Source: Planctomycetota bacterium (lineage in GTDB: Bacteria > Planctomycetota > MHYJ01 > WSZJ01 > JACPWG01). Taken from it: a stretch of DNA of 7,013 nt. The position numbers were made by a program, and so were the translations under genes. The DNA lies in NCBI GenBank assembly GCA_016220045.1, contig JACRIP010000248.1, positions 1-7,013 on the forward strand, read 5' to 3'. Below, one piece after another: positions 1 through 5,326 of the stretch. How positions within the stretch are numbered: position 1 is the stretch's first letter; each line of letters begins with the position of its first letter. The notes under the pieces are model-generated. The model saw only the letters and a list, made by a program, of their open reading frames with translations, did not search any database and was not told the origin of the DNA.

Positions 1-280
1 CGGGCGCGGCCTTGCGCGGTTCCGGACGCAGCGCCTCCCGCGTCACCGAGAGCACGTCCGCCCGCGGAATCTGCATCCGCCCGCCCATTATCTCCAGGAC
101 CAGCGCGCGGTCGTCTTCCGCGACGATCCGGCCCTCCAGGAGCGTGCCGTTCTTCAGGCGCACCACGTCCGCCGCGCAGGGCCCGCCGCACCACGCGGTC
201 GCACACAGCAGGAACCCCGCGAGCCGCCCGACGCGCGCCCGCCGGCGCCTGCCGGCCCCCGCCCCGAACCGGCCTACCAT
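1..280 (-). CDS. Exported protein with N-terminal KNG-type Sm-like domain (3' end outside window)
   Basis: This is an open frame of 93 codons running off the left edge. ATG at 280 is chosen because AGGAAGGA lies 6 nt upstream (294 to 287). Residues 1-37 look like a Sec signal peptide: an Arg-rich n-region (11-19), a hydrophobic core LAGFLLCATAW (20-30) and a likely cut after CAA (37). No lipobox is evident. Residues 38-82 read DVVRLKNGTLLEGRIV, then an acidic turn, then LVLEIMGG and MQIPRADVLSVTRE. This is the short Sm-like beta pattern (VRLKNG..leG.i...G...IP...V.SV) seen at the front of many exported proteins from Planctomycetota, Acidobacteriota and Myxococcota. Its function is unknown, and the rest of the protein, which may hold the informative domain, is not visible. 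It lies 201 bp after the pilin operon on the same strand, so co-transcription is possible but unproven. The signal peptide and fold are inferred from pattern. Confidence 0.8.
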   Translation of the reverse strand, partial: MVGRFGAGAGRRRRARVGRLAGFLLCATAWCGGPCAADVVRLKNGTLLEGRIVAEDDRALVLEIMGGRMQIPRADVLSVTREALRPEPRKAAP

Positions 281-481
281 GACCCATCCTTCCTACGTTT
301 CACGCCGCGCGCGGCCGGGTTCGAATCGGCCGCAGGACCGGGACACGATCCTGAATTCCCGCAACCTCCCCCGCGGGGCACCGGCCGCTTCCGGAATTCA
401 CTCATGCCCCCGACTTGCTCCCGGCCGCTCGCCCCGCCACCGCATCAGGGCAAGCCCGTACTCGCGTCGGCCGCCGCGTCC
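281..481. other. Intergenic region with inverted repeats
   Basis: No convincing gene is seen here. The region holds a perfect 8-bp inverted repeat, TGAATTCC at 352-359 and GGAATTCA at 393-400, enclosing the palindrome CCCCGCGGGG (369-378). It also holds a 7-bp perfect hairpin at 311-333. Neither is followed by a T-run on either strand, so neither is a standard intrinsic terminator. No clear -35/-10 pair for the gene starting at 280 was found. Confidence 0.6.
311..333. repeat. Perfect 7-bp hairpin with 9-nt loop
   Basis: The arms are GCGGCCG (311-317) and CGGCCGC (327-333). The 9-nt loop contains TTCGAA. It sits in the leader of the exported KNG-domain gene, 31 nt upstream of its ATG and 17 nt above its Shine-Dalgarno sequence. 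It lacks a T-tract, so termination would need another mechanism. An effect on translation or mRNA stability is equally possible. Confidence 0.4.
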
Positions 482-2086
482 TCAATTCTGCGGCACGTCC
501 GCCAGGTAGGGCGACACTTCGCGCCACGAGCGCAGCCGCACCGGGCTCGGGATCCCGTACTCTCCGGTGAACTTCAGGATGCCCGCCATCGCCGCCGCCA
601 GCTTGGTGCGATCGTACCGGATCGAGGTGTTGCCGTGCAGCTTGACCGAGAGCTTCTCGTGCTTGTCGTCGTCGTTCTCCGGCACCGCGACCACCACCGC
701 GCCATTCGTGGTGAACGCCGAGGTGTCATGGTGCTCCTCCTCCACCTTCAACTCCGCGCGCTCGCCGAACACGCCGATGAAGCCGTCCACGGTGAAATCG
801 CCGGATTCGGCCTTGAGCTTCGCCTTCTTCTTCTCTTCGGGCCCGGCCATGACGAGCACGGCGCCGGTGATGTGCGCGGAGCCCTGCTTCTTCTTCTCGT
901 CGTTGTCGACCTTGAATTCTCCGGAGCCCTTGTCGGTGCCCATGACGAAAACGTTACCGACGACGTTGATCGTGCCGCCTTCGCTCTTCAGCTTGGCGCT
1001 GTCCTTGCCCTTGTCCTCGTTGCCGATGACGATGACGTTGCCCGTCCAGTTGAGCACCGAGCCCTTTTCCAGCTTGAGCTCGCCGTGAATGACCAGCGTG
1101 CCGCTGCCGGTGATGACGCCGCCGCTCTTGACCTTGGCGTCCTTGGAAGAGATCACCGTGGTCTTGGGCGAGAGGGGCGTGCCCCACACCACGGCGGTCG
1201 AGATCTTGTGGCCGTCGGTGGCGATCGTCTGGTCGGCGTGGGGAATGATGTCGTTGAAGGTACGGTCGATGATGGCGTCGCGCAGGCTGGCCAGCAGGGT
1301 CGGGTTGTAGTTCGGATTGGGCAACGGCACGATCGGGAGGCTGACGGTGTCGCCCTTCTTGTTGGTGTAGGCGACGTAGGGCGCGCCGTCGAATGACCCG
1401 GCAGACACCTTACCTTTCGCGATCTCCTTGGAGAGCTTCTCCATGACCTTCTGGTAGGCGACGGGGTCCTGGATCGCGAGCGCCGGCACCGCCGCGCCGC
1501 CATCGGCGGGGTAGCCGTTGATCTTGATGGTGTCCGCGACCTCCCTGTCGTCGTCGTCGTCGTCCTCCTCGTCATGGTCGGAGAAGATCTTGAACTTGGT
1601 GTGCGTGCCGGAGGGGCCGAAGAGTCCGAGGGCGGCGTCGCCGCCGGGGAAGGGCACTTCGGGCGCGGCGACCGCCTCGATGGCGCGCAGGCCGTTCGGC
1701 ACGGCGCCGCTGGCGACCAGGCGCCGGCTGCCGTCGGCGTTGGTGGTGCAGCGCACGCGGTAGCGGCTCGAAGCGATCTGCGGGTTCGGGTAGTTCCGGG
1801 AGATCGTGCCCAGGCCGTCGCCGTCCGCATCGACCCCGGCGTTGAGCTCCGCGATGGCCGCGTTGATCCCGGCCTCGGCGACGTAGGTCGCGCGGGTCAA
1901 CTCGACCGCGGCGTCGACGCTGCGGCTGTTCGCCAGGGCGAGCGAGACCAGCGAACCGCTATAGCCCGTGAGCAGCATGACCAGCACCAGCGCGATGAGC
2001 AGCGCGGAGCCGGCGCGGCGCAGGCGGCGCGCGCGCTCGCGCCGCAGCGTGGCCGTGCCGAAGGAGCGCGTGACGTGAGTGTCCAT
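482..2086 (-). CDS. Large PilX-like minor pilus protein with repetitive charged beta domain
   Basis: This 534-aa protein is probably a pilus assembly or tip component anchored by an N-terminal helix. ATG at 2086 is supported by GGAGG (2100 to 2096), 9 nt upstream and just after pilW. The frame stays open further upstream, but there it is only a shadow of pilW. Residues 20-26 are basic and end in Gly26. A hydrophobic helix SALLIALVLVMLLTG follows, then the PilX-like motif TYVAEAGINAAIAELN (67-82). The consensus pilin Glu5 is absent, as in PilX proteins. DADGDG (86-91) resembles a calcium loop. An acidic stretch with six consecutive Asp lies at 170-182. Residues 322-468 hold about six short Gly/Val beta segments (for example GNVIVIG, GNVFVMG, GAVLVMAG, GAVVVAV) separated by Lys/Asp/Glu-rich loops, suggesting a beta-solenoid. 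Classical PilX is under about 200 aa. The PilX relationship is likely; the adhesive or tip role is inference. Confidence 0.82.
   Translation of the reverse strand: MDTHVTRSFGTATLRRERARRLRRAGSALLIALVLVMLLTGYSGSLVSLALANSRSVDAAVELTRATYVAEAGINAAIAELNAGVDADGDGLGTISRNYPNPQIASSRYRVRCTTNADGSRRLVASGAVPNGLRAIEAVAAPEVPFPGGDAALGLFGPSGTHTKFKIFSDHDEEDDDDDDREVADTIKINGYPADGGAAVPALAIQDPVAYQKVMEKLSKEIAKGKVSAGSFDGAPYVAYTNKKGDTVSLPIVPLPNPNYNPTLLASLRDAIIDRTFNDIIPHADQTIATDGHKISTAVVWGTPLSPKTTVISSKDAKVKSGGVITGSGTLVIHGELKLEKGSVLNWTGNVIVIGNEDKGKDSAKLKSEGGTINVVGNVFVMGTDKGSGEFKVDNDEKKKQGSAHITGAVLVMAGPEEKKKAKLKAESGDFTVDGFIGVFGERAELKVEEEHHDTSAFTTNGAVVVAVPENDDDKHEKLSVKLHGNTSIRYDRTKLAAAMAGILKFTGEYGIPSPVRLRSWREVSPYLADVPQN
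1547..1564 (-). repeat. (GAC)6 trinucleotide repeat encoding poly-Asp
   Basis: Six perfect GAC codons, read as GTC on the plus strand, encode Asp175-180 of the PilX-like protein. The tract sits within an acidic stretch DHDEEDDDDDDRE. It is a short in-frame microsatellite, and slippage would change the number of Asp residues without breaking the frame. Confidence 0.85.
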
Positions 2087-2109
2087 GCCGAAGGGCCTCC
2101 GCACGGGAA

Positions 2110-2685
2110 TCAATTGCGCAGGGTCACGGTGGTCGCGGACGTGCGGGTGATCGTCTCCCCGGTCGGCAGCGTACGCTGCAGCGTCACCGTGATCGTCAGT
2201 CCCGCGGGCGTGAGGGTGAAGGCCAGCCCGTTCGGCGCAATGTCTCCGCCGAGCGAAATCGCCTGCGTGCCGGAGGTCCGCCGGCACTCGAAGAGGGGCG
2301 GCATGCCGAGCCCGGACGGCATCGCGATCAGGCTGTAGCTGGTCAACGGCCCCCAGGTCACCGCCCCGGCGACGTAGCCCGCATTCTGCTGGAAGGCGAG
2401 CGTGGTCGAGGCGTTCGGGTTCGGCGGGACCAGGGTGGCGGCGCCCGCCTGCCGCAGCTCTTGCGCCACCTGCTCGACGAGCCGGCGCGCGCGCGCGTCC
2501 AGGACGTTCGCCGCGACCCCGCCGTCGAGCGTACGCAGGCTCGCATTCATCACACCCAGCGTGGTGGCCACGGCGACGACCATGATCCCGCAGGAAATCC
2601 ACATTTCAACCGCGGTGAAACCCGCGCGACGGTCCCGACCCGCCTGCGGTCCGCGCGCCGCGAATGAAGTTCGCCCAGTGATCAT
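2110..2685 (-). CDS. pilW: PilW-like minor type IV prepilin
   Basis: This 191-aa type IV prepilin is processed by prepilin peptidase at the inner membrane and probably joins the pilus initiation or tip complex. A basic leader (residues 1-22) ends in Gly22, followed by mature FTAVE. The methylated Phe is F23 and the conserved Glu5 is E27. The hydrophobic helix runs to about residue 45, then comes an amphipathic helix with VLDARARRLVEQVAQELRQAG (61-81), typical of PilW/GspJ-type minor pilins. The C-terminal half is beta-rich, with one globular-domain Cys (134). ATG at 2685 has only a modest ribosome site, AGGG, 7 nt upstream, so translation may depend partly on pilV. The gene lies 50 nt after pilV and 23 nt before the PilX-like gene, consistent with one transcript. 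Assignment as pilW rather than another J-type pseudopilin rests on gene order and size. Confidence 0.85.
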   Translation of the reverse strand: MITGRTSFAARGPQAGRDRRAGFTAVEMWISCGIMVVAVATTLGVMNASLRTLDGGVAANVLDARARRLVEQVAQELRQAGAATLVPPNPNASTTLAFQQNAGYVAGAVTWGPLTSYSLIAMPSGLGMPPLFECRRTSGTQAISLGGDIAPNGLAFTLTPAGLTITVTLQRTLPTGETITRTSATTVTLRN

Positions 2686-2735
2686 GTGTATACCCTATGC
2701 AACACACCGGTCGGAAGAGTCCCGACGCGCGATCG

Positions 2736-3137
2736 CTACTGCTCCGCGATCTGGGTGCGGAGGTTCAAACTGCGCTCCCCCATCACGCCGCGCCAGGAAA
2801 CCGTTACCGTCACGTCGTAGAGCGCGGGGTTTACGGTGTTCACCTGAATCGTCCCGGTGGGGTTCAAGCCGCGCAGCCCGGTCACGGCAAACTCCGTGTT
2901 GGCCAGAGCGGCGAGCTGAGCGAAGGAGGTCGCCCGGAGCGTCTCGATCTCCGCGCGGGCGGCGTTGAGGGCGTCGCTCGTCTCCTGGGCCGACATGTCG
3001 GAGCGCGAGATGTAGGAAAGTGTGGCGGCGAGCCCGAGCAACGCGATCACGATGACGATGCAGGCGAGCAGGGCTTCCAGCAACGTGAATCCGCGCCGAC
3101 CGGCGGGGCGAACCGACCGCGCCCGATGCAGGCACAT
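2736..3137 (-). CDS. pilV: PilV-like minor type IV prepilin
   Basis: This 133-aa prepilin is the first gene of the pilin operon. The start chosen is ATG at 3137, which has GGAGG 10 nt upstream (3152 to 3148) and gives a normal 16-residue basic leader, MCLHRARSVRPAGRRG. A start further upstream, at 3389, would add 84 residues unlike any prepilin leader. Cleavage after Gly16 gives mature FTLLE with Glu5 (E21), followed by the hydrophobic helix ALLACIVIVIALLGLAATL. The next segment, DALNAARAEIETLRA (55-69), matches PilV/GspI-type pilins, and a small beta domain follows (IQVNTVNPALYDVTVTVSW). The product should be cut and N-methylated by PilD-type peptidase and incorporated at the pilus base or tip with the next two gene products. 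A GspI-like pseudopilin is the alternative; the PilX-like neighbour favours type IV pili. Confidence 0.87.
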   Translation of the reverse strand: MCLHRARSVRPAGRRGFTLLEALLACIVIVIALLGLAATLSYISRSDMSAQETSDALNAARAEIETLRATSFAQLAALANTEFAVTGLRGLNPTGTIQVNTVNPALYDVTVTVSWRGVMGERSLNLRTQIAEQ

Positions 3138-3175
3138 CGCAACGGGTCCTCCGCGTCGTCCAGGCCGCACGCCAA

Positions 3176-3212
3176 GCCCCGATTCGATCCCGGGGCCGGC
3201 CAGGCAGCCGGC
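3176..3212. promoter_or_regulatory. Two overlapping hairpins in the pilV leader
   Basis: One hairpin has arms GCCCCG (3176-3181) and CGGGGC (3191-3196) with a 9-nt loop. The other has arms GCCGGC (3195-3200) and GCCGGC (3207-3212) with loop CAGGCA. They share bases 3195-3196, so the two full stems compete. They lie 24-60 nt above the pilV Shine-Dalgarno sequence. A regulatory role is only a possibility. Confidence 0.25.
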
Positions 3213-3438
3213 GAGACCCAACGATTCGTTACTCGCGATGGCGCGGGAACGGCAACAATCCGTTACGCGGGGCATTCTTCCGCGCCGCTCGGCCGCCTGT
3301 GATCGCCGCCTGCCGACGTTCATAACTTCAGGCATCTCAGCAGGTTCCGAATCTTGCGTGCGGTTTCGCGGCGACCTTCCCCGGGTCATTGGATATCAAA
3401 TCGGATGCCGCGTGGGTCGCGAGCGCACGAGCCGCGCC

Positions 3439-3461
3439 CCGGACCGGGGGGATTGGTCCGG
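3439..3461. terminator. Hairpin downstream of tusA-like gene, possible weak terminator
   Basis: The arms CCGGACC (3439-3445) and GGTCCGG (3455-3461) pair perfectly around a 9-nt loop. It lies about 125 nt past the tusA-like stop codon. There is no T-tract on the minus strand after it, so it is not a canonical intrinsic terminator. It could instead protect an mRNA 3' end. Confidence 0.2.
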
Positions 3462-3585
3462 AAGAAAGCGAGATGCCACGCCTCCTTTTATCGGCAGATT
3501 CCCAGACCGGTTGGAGCCAACGAATCGAGCGGGGATGTGTTCGTGGAGGGCGATCCGGTCGTCGGGCTGCGCTGCGCCGGGCACT

Positions 3586-3825
3586 TCAGAGAGTAACCGC
3601 ACCTGCGCCCGCAGAGCGCCGCAGCGTGACCTCGTCGTATCCCTCCCGGCGCACGCACGTGCTCGCGTACGCATGGCGGCGGGCGAGCCGTGCGAGCTGC
3701 TCCCGCGAATTCGGGTCGTCGACCCACACAATCAACTCGTCGGGAGCACGTTCGGTCAGCGCGCGCAAGACCAGCGCACTCGGGTAGGGGCACGTCAGCC
3801 CGCGGGCATCGAGCGCCTCAGCCAC
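3586..3825 (-). CDS. TusA/SirA-like sulfur (or selenium) carrier protein
   Basis: This small cytosolic 79-aa protein of the TusA/YedF/YeeD family carries sulfur, or possibly selenium, as a persulfide on a conserved Cys. The start is GTG at 3825, supported by AGGAG (3837 to 3833) 7 nt upstream and by the protein beginning right at the domain. ALDARGLTCPYP (4-15) contains the CPxP motif with active Cys12, and VLRAL and the LIVWVDDPNS strand follow. A second Cys is at 57 (STCVRREGYDEVTLRR), near where related proteins end in a final beta strand. The start overlaps the stop of the yedE gene by 8 nt (GTGGCTGA), implying translational coupling. TusA-like partners of YeeE/YedE transporters are known to work with the channel in thiosulfate uptake or are linked to selenium. 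The substrate here cannot be read from sequence. Family assignment is firm. Confidence 0.9.
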   Translation of the reverse strand: MAEALDARGLTCPYPSALVLRALTERAPDELIVWVDDPNSREQLARLARRHAYASTCVRREGYDEVTLRRSAGAGAVTL

Positions 3826-4999
3826 GGGCGGACTCCTGCGCCTGCGCCGGCGACGGCGGCGCCGGGGCCGGGGCGGGCGGCAGGGCCGCGACCTGCGGGA
3901 GCGCCGGCCCGGACGCGGCCCCACCCGCGGACGCCGCGCGCGGACGCATGAGCAGGGCCGCGACACCGCAGAACGCAAGGCCGCCCAGGACCGCCGCCTT
4001 TCCCCCCACCGTCGGCCCCGCCGCGCTGCTCGCCAGGTCGAAGTTGTGCGCCAGCGCCCCGCCCACCGCCATGCCGAGCACCGTCACCCCCGCGTCCGCG
4101 TCCCCTTCCCCGGCGAGAATGAGCTGGCGTACCGGACACCCGCTCGCCAACGACGCCGCCAGCCCGACCAGCGCCATGCTCACGCCGCTCCATAGCAGGT
4201 CGGCGTGCGCGATCGGCTGCCCCTCCAGCCCGAGCCGGAACCGCCCGCCGGCCGCCGATGCAACACCGTAGGCGAGCACCAGGCCGGCGAGCGCGGCCCC
4301 GGGCAACCAATCGCCGAGAAACAGCACGCCCCGCACCGCCCCGAGCGTACAGAAGCGGATGCGCTGAAGCAGGACGCCGGCCCCCGCCGCCACGCCCAGC
4401 GAGAGCGCCCACGGAGCGTGCAGCGCCCCCGGTCCCTTCTCGCTGAACAGGAGCCCTGCCGGCCGCAGCAGCAGCGCCGCGAGCGCCGCCAGCGCGAGCG
4501 TCGGCAGCAGCAGTCCGGCGCCGGCCGGCAGCGCGGTCGCCCGTCCCGGCACGGTCCCCCACGTGACCAGCCGCTGCGCGACCCAGATGCCTACGGCCAG
4601 CCCGCCCAGCGCCGCGACCGCGGCGAGGTCCCCGCCACCCAGCCGCTGCAACATCCGGAACGGACAGCCGAGGAACACCAAGGCCCCGATGGCGACCCAG
4701 GCGCCCAACACGAACCGGAAGAGCGCCGCGCCGCCGCCGCGCGGACGGAATTCGCCCCGCGCCACCGCCGCCGCCATGCCGCCCAGCACCAGGCCGACGA
4801 TTTCCGGCCGGACGTACTGCACGGCGGCCGCCCGATGCAGCCCCAGCGCGCCCGCCGTGTCGCGCAGAAAACACGCCCCGCAGATCCCCATGTGTCCGGG
4901 ATTCCCCTGAGCCACCAGCAGGGCCATCCCGGCGCCCACGGCCGCGCCCACACCGGCCGCGATCGCGTACGTGCGCGCCCCGGTCGCCGGTCCTGTCAT
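3818..4999 (-). CDS. yedE: YedE-family membrane transporter, selenium-linked subgroup
   Basis: This 393-aa polytopic inner-membrane protein of the YeeE/YedE family probably imports a sulfur or selenium compound. ATG at 4999 follows GGAGG with 5-nt spacing (5009 to 5005). Family landmarks run in order. QGNPGHMGICGACFLRD (31-47) carries Cys40 and Cys43, and HRAAAVQYVRPEIVGLVLGG (55-74) follows. EFRPRGG is at 83-89, ALVFLGCPFRML at 106-117 has Cys112, and RIRFCTLGAVRG at 213-224 has Cys217. SGCPVRQLILAGEGDADAGV at 286-305 has Cys288, and ALAHNFDLASS is at 315-325. Single Cys residues in GCP-type loops line the thiosulfate path in characterised YeeE. This particular combination matches the YedE subgroup found in selenium-using genomes. 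Residues 355-393 are an Ala/Pro-rich, probably disordered tail. The gene is followed, with 8-nt overlap, by the TusA-like partner. No selD, selA or selU is in the window, so selenium as substrate is inferred from family only. Confidence 0.9.
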   Translation of the reverse strand: MTGPATGARTYAIAAGVGAAVGAGMALLVAQGNPGHMGICGACFLRDTAGALGLHRAAAVQYVRPEIVGLVLGGMAAAVARGEFRPRGGGAALFRFVLGAWVAIGALVFLGCPFRMLQRLGGGDLAAVAALGGLAVGIWVAQRLVTWGTVPGRATALPAGAGLLLPTLALAALAALLLRPAGLLFSEKGPGALHAPWALSLGVAAGAGVLLQRIRFCTLGAVRGVLFLGDWLPGAALAGLVLAYGVASAAGGRFRLGLEGQPIAHADLLWSGVSMALVGLAASLASGCPVRQLILAGEGDADAGVTVLGMAVGGALAHNFDLASSAAGPTVGGKAAVLGGLAFCGVAALLMRPRAASAGGAASGPALPQVAALPPAPAPAPPSPAQAQESARG

Positions 5000-5171
5000 G
5001 TGCTCCTCCGCGGGTCACCGATGGGTGTGGCTACCTGGCGACGACCGGCGGGACGCCGGGACGACAAAGGGCCGGCGTGCGGGATCCTCGGTTCCTGGGC
5101 TGGTCGGCAGGACCGTTCCTGGCCCCGTCACGCAGGCCGTCGCAAGGCAGCCAGACCCATCACCGATCGTC

Positions 5172-5199
5172 GCCGGCGCCTCGCGGCGAGCGCGCCGGC
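5172..5199. promoter_or_regulatory. Strong hairpin at the predicted 5' end of the yedE transcript
   Basis: The outer arms GCCGGCGC (5172-5179) and GCGCCGGC (5192-5199) pair perfectly. An inner stem CTCG/CGAG (5180-5183 with 5187-5190) closes a 3-nt loop, with one bulged base at 5191. It has no T-tract on either strand. If the promoter at 5236 to 5208 is real, this stem begins within a few bases of the transcript start, so it could stabilise the mRNA. Confidence 0.35.
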
Positions 5200-5207
5200 C
5201 GGGGTGG

Positions 5208-5236
5208 ATTCTATCCGCCGGCCCTGCCCCTGACCA
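5208..5236 (-). promoter_or_regulatory. Candidate sigma70-type promoter for yedE-tusA
   Basis: On the minus strand TGGTCA (5236 to 5231) and TAGAAT (5213 to 5208) are separated by 17 nt. They match the -35 consensus at 4 of 6 positions and the -10 consensus at 5 of 6. TAGAAT stands out in this GC-rich stretch. The predicted start near 5201 would give a leader of about 200 nt. This is assigned by eye; bacteria with other sigma preferences would not use it. Confidence 0.4.
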
Positions 5237-5250
5237 GCAGACGCGCCCGC

Positions 5251-5271
5251 AGAAGCGGCAATCGCAGCCGC
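5251..5271 (-). terminator. Candidate weak terminator after the TPR gene
   Basis: A 5-bp stem GCGGC/GCCGC (5267-5271 with 5255-5259), extendable by two G-T pairs, has a 7-nt loop and is followed on the minus strand by TTCT. It lies about 55 nt past the stop of the TPR protein and just above the candidate yedE promoter. The location fits; the stem and T-run are short. Confidence 0.25.
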
Positions 5272-5326
5272 CCGCTCGCATCGGAAATCGCGATGGGGGT
5301 GATGAACCACGCGCCCCGCGACCGCG

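Larger units (their letters stand above)
3138..3585. other. 448-bp non-coding region upstream of the pilin operon
   Basis: No protein-like frame fills this gap. Reading toward pilV, it contains an orphan purine-rich TAAAAGGAGG (3490 to 3481), a 7-bp hairpin (3439-3461) and two overlapping hairpins close to pilV (3195-3212 and 3176-3196). It also has an 11-nt palindrome AACGATTCGTT (3220-3230). The region is less GC-rich than the flanking genes. A promoter for the pilin operon is expected here, but I could not assign a sound -35/-10 pair. The c-di-GMP riboswitch core sequences known from some pilus operons were looked for and not seen. Confidence 0.6.
5000..5326. other. 327-bp non-coding region between TPR gene and yedE
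   Basis: No gene was found in this gap. In minus-strand order it contains a candidate weak terminator (5271 to 5251), a candidate sigma70-like promoter (5236 to 5208), a strong imperfect hairpin (5172-5199) and then about 160 nt of leader before yedE. The yedE Shine-Dalgarno sequence is at 5009 to 5005. Confidence 0.55.

Noticed and set aside
311..333. GGTTCGAATC, the T-loop signature of a tRNA
   Set aside because: The 5-bp T-stem expected around a 7-nt TTCGAAT loop fails after the first pair, and no acceptor, D or anticodon arms can be placed around it. It is a simple hairpin.
274..405. A 43-codon minus-strand frame (ATG at 405) overlapping the start of the KNG-domain gene
   Set aside because: The product is Gly/Pro/Ser/Arg-rich with no recognisable pattern, has only a GGGGG upstream, and runs through the inverted repeats. 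It is probably a chance frame in GC-rich DNA.
404..1396. Long plus-strand frames opposite the PilX-like gene (also 1574-2338)
   Set aside because: They are antisense shadows: composition follows the codon bias of the minus-strand gene, for example poly-Val/Leu opposite Asp/Lys codons, and no domain is recognisable.
2087..2602. Upstream extension of the PilX-like frame to give a 706-residue protein
   Set aside because: The added part is a different-frame reading of pilW, rich in Arg/Ala/Gly with no hydrophobic or pilin features. The start at 2086 has a good ribosome site and gives a proper PilX-like N-terminus.
3138..3480. GEMM (c-di-GMP/cGAMP) riboswitch upstream of the pilin operon
   Set aside because: Such elements precede pilus genes in some bacteria, but the GGGACGCAAAGCC-like and tetraloop-receptor core sequences were not found in this leader.
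3826..3978. Upstream start for the TusA-like protein at 3978
   Set aside because: The extra 51 residues are almost all Arg/Pro and are the shifted reading of the YedE tail. The GTG at 3825 has a good ribosome site and matches the usual size of the family.
3690..5233. Long plus-strand frames opposite yedE-tusA
   Set aside because: They are Arg/Pro/Ala/Gln-rich low-complexity products with no motifs, and the minus-strand genes are clearly recognised families.
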